Positions 1-13,400 are shown, counted from the stretch's first letter. The stretch: 64,000 bases of DNA from Leucaena leucocephala (GCA_037074615.1 CM073524.1:15825406-15889405); one strand, 5' to 3'. Numbers and translations are program-made. Notes: generated from the letters alone by a model not told the origin.

Positions 1-2212
1 TAATTTCCATGAGAACTACCATTCTACATAAGTACCCAGGAAAGACTGGATGAACCGACTAGGTCCACTCACTTCCAGACTTTTTAGACAGTACCTATAC
101 GTACACAGTACTCATCATATCCTATCTTCATTATGGACATTCTGCCTCTGCCATAATTTTGGCAGCATAATGAAACATACTTACTTTCATATGTTTTAGG
201 GACCATTTGGTAGCATTTAGAACCATTTTCAAGGTCAATGGAGTCTAATTTCTCAATCTGGAGTTTCACTCTTATCGAGTATTGTTCACTGTGTAAATTC
301 CAGATGAGTGACCCGACTTCCAAAAATCATAACTAATTCTAGAAAAATTGAAATGAAGTGGTTCAAATTTATACATGAATCTAACTAAATTATATTTCAG
401 GGAAAAATCATTCATTGACCACTCTTTTACCAAGTCAACGTAGGTCAACGTTATAATTTTACTGTTCATCCAGCGTTTTCCCCCTGAATCCAGCATTTTG
501 GTCCCAACTTTGATAATTTAGATCTCCATGTGTAGACATCCAAATGAGGTATTATATATATCAAATCGAAGCTTAGTATGTCTACTATTTTCCATAAAAA
601 TATCATATATTTATTCATCCATTTACTATTTTTAATTATGGATCAAACATCATCAAGTCACCACATGTTACTGTTCATAGTGGTAAATTCCAGCACTCAA
701 CTTTGCATACATATGCATACATCCGTCACATATCAGTTAAACATGCCAAACAATACCCATTATTAAATAATAAGTTGTTATACGTCAGAACATGTACAAA
801 ATCCTCATATTTTTATTACATCTTTTCCTGCCCGAACATGTACAAAATCCTCATATAATTACTACGCTTTGTCTTCAGAAAGTAACTGATCTTGTACCGA
901 TTCGGTAATTCCTGTGAGAACTACCATTCTACGTAAGTACCCAGGAAAGACTGGATGAACTAGCTAGGTCTACTAACTTCCAGCCTCCTTAGACAGTACG
1001 TATCAGTTCCTTTCTTTGTTTCTGCCATTTTGTCATAATTTCGGCAGCATAACGGCGTCTCTTAAAATTCTCAAAATTTACTTCGACATAGCCTCCCCTA
1101 TAATGGGTTATTTATTGGGATGAGACTCGGGGGAATCTCAGTATTAATAATCATAACAATATATGTAATGTAGAGTGATAGTGCTTGCTTGTGATTGTGT
1201 ACAGATAAGTATGCTGCATGCTTCCATACTCAATAACATATGATCATAGCATTGTAATAGATCTTCAAGCATAACATATAAGAGAACAATCCAACCAAAC
1301 AATAGCACAACAAATCACAAAGCCATTACATAACAGCTAGGATTAGTTACTACCTCAAAAGCTTAGCAGAACTCTAGAATCTGTACACTGCTTTCAACTC
1401 CGCCAGAACTTCCTTTCTTCTTTCTTCCTTGCACCTTCTCTCTCAAGAACTCACTTCTCTCTCTATTTCTTGCTCATGGCCGTGATGCAAATGAAGGCAA
1501 GGGGGTATTTATAGTTTTGATGGATGGCATTTCCGTAATTTCCAAGAGCTCTCAACTTGTGGCCACCATTTTTCTGGAATTTCTTATTTTCTTTATTCCC
1601 TTTACTGTATCATCATGACATCATCCCAAGGGACACCTTATAGGACATCTCATCCCTCACATTTCTCACATGGCAAAATTGAAGGGCCAAGAAGCCTCTG
1701 GAGAAATTCCAGTCCAATCCGGTACTGGCCCGGTCCGTTTCCTCGAAAACTGGACTGTTTTCTGAATCCGATTTTTCTGAAAATCCATATTATGTCCTTT
1801 GACCTTAAATTTAGTATTTGGGTCCTTCATATCATTAATATTTTTATACTGGGTCTAAACTCAATTACAGATCCCCTGTAAAATGACCAAAATACCCCTA
1901 GGTGCCCTTTCTTGCGCTATCTTAACCCTAAGGGTAAAATCGTCATTTTACACCTTTCTGTACCCTGTCAGGGCATATACTGACCCTGGTTAACCTTACC
2001 TGTGTATGTCTTGTCTTCTGGGCCTGTCCAGAATGACCAAAATGCCCTCCATTCATCTATTACTCTTTAGTACAACACATGGGCATTTTCGTAATTTTGC
2101 ACTTTTTTGGGGTTCTGCTAGTCACTAGCCCACCTATCAGTCCAAGGGTCTTACTGGGCCTTTTATGGCGCCATTATTGGGTCTCCTAGGGTCCATTGTC
2201 TTTATGGCACGC

Positions 2213-4430
2213 TGTAACATCCCAATTTTCAAGCCTAGAGATGTAGAAATAGCCTGAGATTGAGAGGATACCAGACCCCTTCTGGGCAGAGTCCCAAGAG
2301 GTAGAATGGCTACTTTGGGATAAAGATTGGAAAGTCAAATGTTGACCATGCTGGACGCAACTTTAGAGTATTATGGTTGCGACTAAAATTGGCAGAGAGG
2401 TATGGTCACGACGTAAAGTTGTGTGTGTCGCAACTAATATACAAAATGAGCATGGTTGCGACTAGAAAATGATGGGGTCGCGACTAGATTGTGTTGTGAT
2501 CGTGATGAGATTATGTTGTGGTCGTGACTAATGAACACAGAAAGGGTAGGTCGTGATCAAATGATGTTAGGTCGCGACTGTGTAATAAAGAAAGATGTTA
2601 GACGTATGGGCTAAGAGTTATGAAGGATCAAGGGAGATAGTTACCCGGTTGGAGATAGAACTGGGGAAAAGGTCAGATCGAGATAGTCAAGAAAGGTTAT
2701 CTGGATAGTTAACCAGGGTCAGGGGATACTCTGGTAAGAGGTGAAAAGACAATAATACCCCTAGACTCATTAAAGTAAATAAAGAGGAACCAAGGGCACT
2801 TTGGTAGTTGCCAAGGGATGTGTCTTGGGAATCGAGCCATCAGAGTACTTAGGCTTGATCAGCGATCCAAGATGATATTCCAGAGGCCCAAAAACGTAGC
2901 CCAGTAGTGATGTGAGGAAAAGTGGCATTAAAATGATGTTTTGATGACGTTTTCATAAAGTAAAGCTACTCGGTTGGCACGATAACCGAGGAGGTGATCA
3001 GATCGAGTCTTGGACTTATCTGAATAGCATTGGAAAGCATGAAAGGTCTCTTCCAGGCACCACATGGCACTGATCTAAAGGAAGCAGATAAAGCTAAGGA
3101 CAAGTATTACGGTGCAAGACTCTAGACCGGTGAGTCAGCAGGTTGAGTCAGCTGATGAGGTATCTCGGGATTTAGACATGTGAGAAATGTGCTACTGAGG
3201 TGTCCGTTGAGGTGTCCCGGTGAGGTGTCCTGGGTGATGCAGTAAAAGAGAATAAAAGAAAATAGGAAAATCCAGGAAAAACCAGGACCACAAGTTCATA
3301 TGGCTTCAATATTACAGAATTGCCATTGGGAGAAACTATAAATACCCCCATCCCTTGCCATTTCATTTCACGCATGGGCAAGGCAAAGAGAGAGAAAGAA
3401 GAGAGAAAAGGAGAAGGAAAGGAAGAGAGAAAGGAAGAAAGAAAGAAAGGAAGTTCTGGCGGAGCTGAAAGCGGAATAGAGATAGTAGAGTTCTGCTGAG
3501 CTAGCCAGGTAGTAACTAATCCTAGCTTTTATGTAATAGATTTGTGATTTGATGTGCTATTGTTTGGTTGGATTGTTATCTTATATGTTATGTCTGAAGC
3601 TCTACTGCAATGCTATGATCATATGTTATTGAGTATGGAAGCATGCAGCATACTTATCGGTACACAATCACAAGCAAGCACTGTCACACTGCATTACATA
3701 TATTGTTATGATTGTTACTACTAAGATTCCCTTGAATCTCATCCCCATATATAACCCATTATAGGGAGGTTATGTCGAAGTAGATTTTGAGAATTCTAAG
3801 AGATGCCGTTATGCTGCCGAAGTTAAGACTGAACATTAGTATATGATAAGTACTGTGTACGTATGTGCTGTCTAAGGAGGCTGGAAGTGAGTGGACCTAG
3901 CCGGTTCATCCAGTCTTTCCTGGGTACTACGTAGAATGGTAGTTCTCATGAGGGAATTACTGAATCAGTACAGTTCAGTTCTTTGTACAGAAGAAGCCTA
4001 GCAGTTATGCTACCGGATTTCAGGCAGGAATGATGTAATAGAAATATGAGGATTTTGTATGTGCCCTGTTGTATGATATTTGGTTATTCAATGATAAATA
4101 TTGTTTGGCATGTTTAATTTGTATATGAGAAATTAAGAGAGGAATTCGCAGGTCCTGAGGTAACAGTGTTCCGACCTCAGTTTGACCTAGTAAACGAAAG
4201 AGTTTGCCCATGAAATTAGGTGAGCCAGTAGTACACATCTGGGGCATTCCGTGGATAGGTAATAAGCCTCATTTGGATGTGTACAATGAGAGTATCCAGT
4301 TCTCAAAGTAAAGGTTCAGAATAAGGGACTTTGAGTTAAAAGTTCAACTTCTGGGCTTAAGGTAAGATATAAATCAAGCTAATAATGCTTCTGCTAGTGT
4401 ACTCTGAGGAGTCTAAGGGAGGATGTTTCA
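2213..4430 (+). mobile_element. Group T solo LTR (2.2-kb type), duplication CACGC
   Basis: Plus-strand LTR, TGTAACATCC at 2213 to GGATGTTTCA at 4430, 2218 bp. Perfect duplication CACGC at 2208-2212 and 4431-4435; removing it restores the interrupted LTR. Contains a decayed GTCGCGAC array in U3 (about 2351-2580), TATA box at 3337-3344, purine leader 3384-3455, a GTAGTAAC donor-like site near 3510, hairpin 3723-3740 and an acceptor-like CCATTATAG near 3766. No protein coding capacity is visible. Confidence 0.93.
2351..2580. repeat. GTCGCGAC palindrome array, decayed
   Basis: Series of matches to GTCGCGAC, mostly with CG changed to TG or CA (GTTGCGAC, GTCACGAC, GTCGTGAC). Adjacent sites are mainly 22 or 28-29 bp apart. 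Lies in U3 of the solo LTR, several hundred bases upstream of its TATA box. Confidence 0.8.
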
Positions 4431-5250
4431 CACGCATTACGAGGAATCTTCCCCCGGCAATGTTCATTGGGTATTTTCGCCGTTATACACCGTTTATACA
4501 CATCTCCGAACACCGGCTCCTTTTACCAGATAGACTGACCTACTGTATTTAGACATCCCTGTGGGTCATAACAGTCATCTGACTGAGGTCATCCGAACTC
4601 ATTCAGTCCCAATTTAAATACCGATAAATCTCCCTATCAGATACCCGGAGGCCTCACACTCCCGTCTGTATTTGCGAATTTGTGAATAACTTTTTCTACA
4701 GACCTCCTATCGGTATTCTGTCTGTTTCCTGACATCCGCCCCATCAGGACGCATCATCCTGTAATTTCTCACATATATCTGAAATCTAGAATATTCGGTA
4801 GGAATTTTTTATACTTTTAGACTATCAGAGCAATTTTGACTATCTGGAGTCGTCAGAAAATTCCTGTATTAAGCTGGATTACCCAGCGTCACTTGCTCTA
4901 TCCACTGGTGAAATATGGGGCTTATCTGAATACGATCACTGTTGTTGCCTATTTCCGGTCCAGGTTTTCATAATTACACTTCTGCCCCTGGAACTTTTCT
5001 TCTTTTCAATTAAGTCCCTTTATTTGGCTAAAATTACACTTAAGGACCCCACATTTTTGTCTACTTTTCCTTTTTAGCCTTAAACTTTTCATAATTGCAC
5101 TTAAGTCCTTACATTTTCTTCATTTTTCAATTTAATCCCTTTCTTTGCATAAATGGCCATTATATCCCTAGGGACTTTCACTATTTACACATAAGCCCCT
5201 GAACTTTCACTTATTTATAGTTTAGTCCCTAAAAACCCTCTGTATGTTTC

Positions 5251-7144
5251 TGTTGGAAATCATGCCCTAGGGGCCAATTATTGTATCAAGTTATCACATT
5301 ATTTGCATGTTTATTGTGATAACCATCCTTGGATAACTCATGATCTTATCCTAAATGTCCCTGGTCGGTCATCTATGTGGGAGCAAAGATGAAATAAGAC
5401 CAGTATGACTTTGAAGATATATAGAGATATAAATCAGTCATAGGCACATGTAAGAGTATAGGGTGCTGGACCGACCCGCTATGAGAGAGCTGCATGGATC
5501 AAGTCATAAGCTTCTCTCATATATAAGCCATATCATTATACCCTTTGACCTGAGATCATCATGGATTCCTACATGACAAACGCTCAGCTTTGACCTAGTC
5601 AAAAGTCACTTTTGACCGAGTGATCATAAAGGCTATGTTCGGGCTCAGTGGTTTTTCATGCGGAGGAATATGAATGGTCAAGATGGAATTTGTCCCTCAC
5701 ATTCATAGAGAGATATTACGGGGCCCTCGATGAGTGAGTCTAAGAAATGTATGGCCATACTGTAATGAAAGGGTAGTTCCATTTCTATCGTCAGACTACT
5801 CAGGGATCGAGAAAGTAACGGTCAGGAATAGGAGGATGACGTTCACCATGCCTCATCCATGACCGAAATATCGTGTGACAAAAGGGACGTGATATGGTTG
5901 TATGAAAGGTAACATCATTCATCGATCCTCATATGTTTTGGGTAGTCGTAATGTTTTGCTAGAGGCCGCTTACGACTTGTGGGTTAGTATAGTAACTGGC
6001 CCACTGCCAACTTCATATGGGCCTACAGGGTCGCACACAAAATAGCCCAACTCGAGCTGTGATGTCCAGATTCATTGAATCTAAGAGATGTCTAGATTCA
6101 ATGAATAGTCTAGGGTGGATTTATATATTTTATATATATATATAAATTTGTATATATATATATTATATATAATATAAGAGATATTTGTAAGATTTAATTT
6201 ATAAGGATAAATTAAATTTCTATCACTTTTGAATTTGAATTTAAATGGATATGATCTATTTGAATTTGAAATTCAAATTGATAAGATATCTCAAATTTGA
6301 TTTATGAGAATAAATCAAATATAATTCCGTCTTATCTTTATTTTAAATTAAATAAATAGGTGAATTAAATCTGTGAGACGAATTTAATAAAAACTATATT
6401 TATTTAATTAGTTTCTTATCAAATTGTGCAATATATGATATTGTATTAATTTCAAAATTAATATAAGATTAATTCTGAAGTCCGGCCCAATTAAAAGCCC
6501 GATAGCATCCTATATATTTGATATTAGGAGCTAGGGTTCTACACACAAGCACAAGAGAAAAAGGGGCAGGAGAGTGCAAAAGGTTTGCAGATAAGAAACT
6601 ACCGGAATAGAAACGGTGAGGACGGAATCTTAAGAAAACCCTAGAGGGACAAGAGGCGCTAGCACGTCGTTCGTGGTTGGAACGCTGTTCGTGTGGATAC
6701 CGGTAGAGGAAGCCAATCTGAGTTGTCGACTTCTTGTGATCGAGAAGAGAGCAGCACGACGATGAGTCGCGACATGCAGACGCAAAGGTCGTGACTAAAA
6801 CGGGCATCTGGACGTCAGAAATCTGAAAAGAGGAGACAGGTCGCGACTTGAAGCCTACGAGGTCGCGACTAACAACTCCAGAGGTGACTGGTCGCGACAG
6901 GAAGCTGAGAAGGTCGCGACTAACAACTCCAAAGCCGACAGGTCGCGACGGGAAGATGAGTAGGTCGCGACTGAAAGTTCCAGAGGCGAAGAGTCGCGAC
7001 TAGTGGACACTGAGGTTGCGACTGAAGCTCAAATACCAAAGGTAACACTTCTTTCTCCTTGACTTAAACATATTCGGTAGATCCTGGCAGGGAATGGAAA
7101 AATTTTAAAGTTAATTTCCGCTGCGTGTCTTCCAATTCCCTTCA
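5251..7144 (+). mobile_element. Copia-like (group C) solo LTR, duplication GTTTC
   Basis: Starts TGTTGGAAAT and ends TTCCCTTCA, 1894 bp, flanked by GTTTC at 5246-5250 and 7145-7149. A second copy lies reversed at 38026-39954 with its own duplication, which fixes both ends independently. Contains an AT-rich stretch with many short inverted repeats (6121-6480), a TATA-like run near 6510, and a well preserved GTCGCGAC array (6766-7022) downstream of that, so probably in the transcribed part. The copia label rests on the TGTTGGA start and is moderately secure. Open frames across it are not gene-like. Confidence 0.88.
6766..7022. repeat. GTCGCGAC palindrome array, ten sites, best preserved copy
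   Basis: Sites start at 6766, 6788, 6840, 6862, 6891, 6913, 6942, 6964, 6993 and 7015. Intervals are 22, 52, 22, 29, 22, 29, 22, 29, 22. Eight of the ten are perfect GTCGCGAC. The 14 bases inside a pair vary; the 21 bases between pairs tend to start TAACAACTCC or similar and include CAGAG-like text. Confidence 0.95.
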
Positions 7145-9024
7145 GTTTCTGGGACTTCTGCTCAAAGGGATATATCTATTTCAGGCTACTTTCTAAGTCT
7201 CTGGCCTGAAAAATTGGGATGTTACACATAACGACGTCTTTAGCATTCTCAAAATTCACTTTGATGTAATCTCTCTGTAATGGGTTATACATAGGGGATG
7301 AGATTCGGGGGAATCTCAGTAGTAACAATCATAACAATATATGTAATGCAGTGTGATAGTGCCTACTTGTGATTGTGTACAGTTATGATGCGTGCTTCCA
7401 TACTTAATAATAACATATGATCATAGCATTATGTAATAGAGCTTCAGACATAACATATAAGACAACAATCTAACCAAACAATAGCACATCAAATCATAAA
7501 GCCATTACATAAAAGCTAAGATTAGTTACTACCTCACTAGCTTAGCAGAACTCTAATATCTCTATACTGCTTTCGGCTTCGCCAGGACTTCCTTCTTTCT
7601 TTCTTTTCTTCCTTCCTCTCACTTTCTCTCTCTAGAATTCACTTCTCTCTCTAACTTGGTGCTCTTGGATGTGCTCCTTATGAAGGGGAGGGGGTATTTA
7701 TAGTTTTCACGAATGGCATTTTAGTAATTCTTAAGAACTTTAATCCTGTGGCCACGATTTTTCTTGGAATTTTCTATTTTCTTTAATCCATTTTATTGCA
7801 TCATCATGGTGATGTCCTCATGATGACTCATGGCCCTTCATAAGTACCTACTGACTCAGCATGCTGACTCAAAAGTTGTAATTATTACTTTTATTTTATT
7901 TATATTTTTTATTTTTTTTTTCTTTTCTTGTCTTAATCACCAAGTAACATTAAAAGCATGTGGGAACCAACTTTGGCAGCACACATGGAGAAATTGGGAG
8001 CCTTCCAGAAGCTTTCAGAAGCATTCCGATCCAAACCGGAACCGATTCGGTCATATTTTGGAAAAATGCATAATAAGTATTTTCCAGGATATTTTCATCT
8101 TCTCCCTTAACAAAAGTTCCTCAAAATAATATTTTCTATTTTCTGAAATTTTTTGGAATTTTATGCACATATTCAAAAATCACTACCTTTTGCCCCGAAA
8201 ATTACGATTTTGCCCTTGATCTAGTCTGGCCTCATCCAGACATCTTGGGCTTCCCCTGGGCCTACCATGACTTAGTCTAACTTATATCTGGGCCTTAAAA
8301 ATACTATATGGCTTCTAGCCACAGTCTGTTCATCTCTATTCAGACTGCTTTTCCTTTACCGATTATAATTATAAATTCCCATCTTTAGGAATTTTTACAG
8401 AAAAATCGGAACCTCAAATCAAAATTCCGTGTCTTGTAATTCAACTCGGAATTCTTTTCTCTATCTCCCAGTATTTTCAGATATTAAATCCGGACCGGGG
8501 CTATTTTGGCCTGAAAGTATGCTCACGCGCAGTTTTCAAAATGACCATTTTACCCTGTCACTTTTCTAATTCTTACATACTCATAGGGACCTCATATGCA
8601 TATTTCACAGTTCAGTGAAATGATCAGCATAATTTTCTCTATTCTCTATTTTATGGTAAAATATGGTACTCATCGGCTACTAGCCCAATCTTTCCTATAA
8701 TTACGATTATGCCCCTATACTATCTTTCTGACCTCTTTACTTATCTTCTTATCCTTCATCTTAAGTTCTCAAAATTCTCTTTCAACAACTCATCCCCTGT
8801 AACATCCCAATTTTTAGGCCTAGAGATGTAGAAATAGCCTAAGATTGAGAAGCTACTAGACCCCTTTTGAGCAGAAGTCCCAGAGACATGTAGAGAGTTT
8901 CAGGGACTAAGCTGCAAGTAAGTAAAGGTATGGGGACTCATGTGTTGAGGTCCCAAGGGGAAGAATGGTCATTTTGGGATGATGTAAAAGTTAAAGGTTG
9001 TAGAGTTGAGAGCTGACCATTTTG

Positions 9025-9323
9025 GTCACGACTAGAGATAGGTGTGGTCGCGACTAATAGTTACAGAAAGAGCTAGGCGCGACGAGAAGGTATTATGGTC
9101 GTGACTAATATTGGCAGAAAGGATTGGTCGTGACAGAAATATACGTGGTGTTGTGACTAATAGGTAAATGAGCCTGGTTGCGACTAAAAAGTAATGAGGT
9201 CGCAACTAAAAAGTGATATGGTCGCGACGAAAAACTATTATGGTCGCGACTAAAGGATGTTGTGGTCGCGACTAATGTACACAGAAGTGTTATGTCACGA
9301 TAAGATGATGATTAGGTCACGAC
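9025..9323. repeat. GTCGCGAC palindrome array, thirteen sites
   Basis: Sites start at 9025, 9047, 9076, 9098, 9127, 9150, 9177, 9199, 9221, 9243, 9265, 9294 and 9316. Intervals are 22, 29, 22, 29, 23, 27, 22, 22, 22, 22, 29, 22. Most imperfect copies differ by CG to TG or CA. Located in U3, about 600 bp upstream of the TATA box. Confidence 0.95.
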
Positions 9324-10483
9324 TAGTGGCTATAAGTGGTGCTAGCCATATGGATCAAGTGGGCCAAGAGTTGTGAAGGTCCAAAAGAGATAGTTACCCG
9401 GTTAGAGCTAGAACTGGGGAAGGAAGTCAGATAAAGGAAAGGTTATCTGCAAACCATGAGGTGGACTGATAAGGTGTACTCATGGGACCCACAAGATGAT
9501 ATATGGCATAAAGTAATGATTCAGTAAAGTAAAGTTACTCGATCGGCACGATAACCGAGGAAGTGATCAGATAAAGTCTGGGACTTATCTGAATAGCATT
9601 GGGAAGTGTGAAAGGTCTCTTCAAGGCGCCACATGGCACTGGTCTAGAGGAAGAAGAAAAGTTAAGGACATGTGGCACAATCTTAGCCGGTGAGTCCAGT
9701 TTGTGGGAAATTGGATCGGACTGGTACTGGATTGGACTGGGAATGCTGAGTCAGCTGATGAGTTGTCCAGGAATTGTGACATGTGGAAAATGTGCTGATG
9801 AGGTGGCTGCTGAGGTGTCCCCTGAGGTGGCACTAATGATGCAGTAAAAGGAAATAAAAGAAAATAGGAAAAACCAGGACCACATGTTCAGAGTTCATGG
9901 AAATTACGATATTACCATTGGAGGCAATTATAAATACCCCCTCCCCCATTCATTTGCTTCACGCATGGAGAAGAGAAAGAGAGAGAAAGAAGAGAGAGAA
10001 GGAGAAGGAAAGGAAGAGAGAAAGGAGGAAAGGAAGTTCTGGCGGAGCTGGAAGCAGAATAGAGATAGTAGAGTTCTGCTGAGCTAGCCAGGTAGTAACT
10101 AATCCTAGCTTTTATGTAATGTCTTTGTGATTTGTTGTGCTATTGTTTGGTTGGATTGTTGTCTTATATGTTATGTCTGAAGCTCTACTGCAATGCTATG
10201 ATCATATGTTATTGAGTATAGAAGCATGCAGCATATTTATCTGTACACAATCACAAGCAAGCATTGTCACACTGCATTACATATATTGTTATGATTGTTA
10301 CTACTGAGATTCCCTCGAATCTCATCCCCATATATAACCCATTACAGGAAGGTTATGTTGAAGTAAATTTTGAGAATGCTAGGAGACGACGTTATGCTGC
10401 CGAAGTTAAGACTAAACATCAGTATATGATAAGTACTGTGTACGTATGTGCTGTCTAAGGAGGCTGGAAGTGAGTGGACCTAG

Positions 10484-13400
10484 TGTAACATCCCAATTTT
10501 TGGGTCTAGTTCACCTAGGTTCAAAATGAGGAATGTGAGGAATATCCTAAGTCTTAAGCCTAGGAATTCTGCAGGTAGCTTGATATGGGCTGGCTCTTGT
10601 GTAAGATAACCTGATATGGGCGGGTTGTCGACCCTTTCAATTAACAATGACTCCCGAAGAGTTTAAGGGTTGAGTTATTGAAAGAGAATTTCTAGACCTT
10701 AAGATGAGGGATGAGAAGATGAGCAATGAGGCCAGAAAGAGAATGCAGGGGAAAATCGTAATTATGGGAAAGATCGGGCTGGTAGCCGATGAGTACCATA
10801 TTTTGCCAGAAAATAGAGAAAATTATGCTGATCATTTCACTGAACTGTGAAATGTGCATACGAGGTCTCTATGAGTATGAAAGAATTATGGAAAGTTTAA
10901 GGACAAAAAGGTGGGGTCCTTAAGTGTAATTTTAGCCAAATAAAAAGGGACTTAAATGAAAAGAAGAAAAGTTCCTTGGGGCTAAAGTGTAATTAAAGAA
11001 AGTCAGGCCGGAAGTGGTTTGGACTGTCCGACGGCATTTCAGTCCCAGATTTCACCGGTAGAGAGAGCAAGGGACGCTCGGTAATCTGGCTTAATATAGG
11101 AATTTTTGAAGACTCCAGATAGCCAGAAATGGACTGATCGTCCAAAAGTTATAAAAATTCATACCGGATATCCTAGATTTCAGATCTAGGTGAGAAAATA
11201 CAGGATGATGCGTCCTTATGGGGCGGATGTCAGGAAACTGACAGAATACCGATAGGAGGCCTGTAGAAAAAGTTATTCGCAAATTAGAAAATCCAGACGG
11301 GAGTGTGAGGCCTCCGGGTATCCGATAGGGAAATTTATCGGTATTTGAAAAGGGACTGAATGAGTTCGGATAACCTCAGTCAGATGACTGATATGACTCA
11401 CAGGGATGCCTGAACATCGCAGGCCAGTGTATCGGACAGAAGGAGCCGGTGTCCGGATATGTGTATAAACGGTGAAAAATAGATAAAATATTCAATAATC
11501 ATTGACGGGGGAAGATTCCTCGTAATGCGTGCCATGAAGGTATTGGACCCAGAAAGGCCCAATAATGGCGCCAACAAAGGCCCAGTAAGACCCTTGGACT
11601 GATAGGTGGGCCAATGTCCGGCAGAACCCCGAAAAAGTGCGAAATTACGAAAATGCCCCTGTGTTGTACTAATGGGGTAGTAGATGAATGAGGGCATTTT
11701 GGTCATTCTGGACAGGCCCAGAAGCCAAGGCATATACAGATAAAGTTACTTAGAGTCAGTATATACCCTGACAGAGTACAAAAGGGTGTGAAATGACGAT
11801 TTTACCCTTAGGGTTAAAATAGCGCAAGAAAAGGCACCCAAGGGTATTTTGGTAATTTGCCAAGGGATGTTTCTTGGGAATCGAGCCATCAGAGTACTTG
11901 AGCTTGATCAGGATCCAAGATAACATTCCCAGAGCCCTAAAACGTAGGCCCAGTGATATGTGGGAAAAAGTGGCATTAAAATACTATTTTAATGCTGTTG
12001 CAATAAAGTAAAGTTACTCGGTCGGCACGATAACTGAGGAGGTGATCAGATAAAGTCTGGGATTTATCTGGATAGCATTGGAAGGCGTTAAAGGTCCCTT
12101 TCAGGTGCCACATGGCGTAATCTTAGAGGCAGAAGAAAAGTTGAGGACACGTATTACGGTGCAAGACTCTGGACCGGTACTGGATTGGACTGAACTGCTG
12201 AGTCAGCTGATGAGGTGTCCAGGAATTGTGACATGTGAAGAATGTGGGGATGAGGTGTCCCGGTGAGGTGTCCTGGATGATGTCATGCATGATGCAGTAA
12301 AAAGGAATAAAGAAAAATAGGAAAATCCAGGAAAAACCAGGACCACATGTTCAGATGGCTTCAAAATTACAGAAATGCCATCCATTAAAGCTATAAATAC
12401 CCCCTTCCCCTCCCATTTTATGCATCCCACGTTTTTGGCAAGAAAAGAGAGAGAAAGAAGAGAGAGAAGGAGAAAGAAAGAAAGAAAGAAAGGAAGTTCT
12501 GGTGGAGTTGGAAGCAGTATAGAAGTTCTGGAGTTCTGCTTTTGAGGTAGTAACTAATCCTAGCTTCTATGTAATGGCTTTGTGATTTATTGTGCTATTG
12601 TTTGGTTGGATTGTTGTCTTATATGTTATGTCTGAAGCTCTGCTGTAATGCTATAATCATATGTTGTTAAGCATGGAAGCACGCAGGATACTTATCTGTA
12701 CACAATCACAAGCAAGCACTGTCACTCTGCATTACATATATTGTTATGATTGTTGCTACTGAGATTCCCCCGAATCTCATCCCAATAAGTAAACCATTAC
12801 AGGGGAGGTTATGTCAAAATGAATTCTGGGAATTTTAAGAGACGCCGTTATGCTGCCGAAGTAAAGACTGAACATCAGTATATGATAAGTACTGTGTACG
12901 TAGTGCTGTCTAAGGAGGCTAGAAGTGAGTGGACCTAGCCGGTTCATCTAGTCTTTCCTGGGTACTACGTAGAATGGTAGTTCTCATGAGGGGATTACCG
13001 AATCAGTACGGTTCAGTTCTTTGTACAGATGAAGCGTAGCGGTTATGCTGCCGGAGTTTAGGCAGAAAAAGATGTAATAGAGATATGGGAATTTATGTAC
13101 ATGTCCAGATGTAAAACAACTTATTAATTAATAATAATTGTTGTTTGGCATGTTTGACTGATGTATGATGAATGTATGTATGTATGCAAAGTAGAAATGC
13201 TGGAAATTAACGCTATGAACAGTAACCCGTGGGGATATGAGGATGTTTGACCCATAATTAAAAATAGTAAATGGATGAATTAATGTATGAAATTTTTATG
13301 GTAAATAGTAGACATATCAAGGTTCGATTTGATATATAGTATGACTCATTTGGATGTATACACAAGGAGATATAAATTATCAAATTTGGGACCAGAATGC

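Larger units (their letters stand above)
171..7226 (-). mobile_element. Group T solo LTR, duplication CATAA, twice interrupted
   Basis: Minus-strand LTR from TGAAACAT (reversed end, 171) to GATGTTACA (reversed start, 7226). Target duplication CATAA at 166-170 and 7227-7231. Its own pieces are 171-2212, 4431-5250 and 7145-7226, about 2.9 kb in total. Reversed TATA box at 1506-1514, hairpin at 1122-1139, pyrimidine tract (purine leader on the minus strand) at about 1400-1470. No internal coding region, so it is a solo LTR left by LTR-LTR recombination. Confidence 0.9.

Noticed and set aside
6469..6807. 112-codon minus-strand frame.
   Set aside because: It lies across the copia-like LTR with no conserved counterpart frame in the second copy and no recognised motif.
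6766..7022. CRISPR-like array (short repeat, regular spacing).
   Set aside because: The repeat is only 8 bp, palindromic, with two alternating spacings and related spacer text, and it lies inside plant LTRs.
9884..10087. Lys/Glu/Arg-rich small frames.
   Set aside because: They are translations of the GA-rich leader just after the LTR TATA box.
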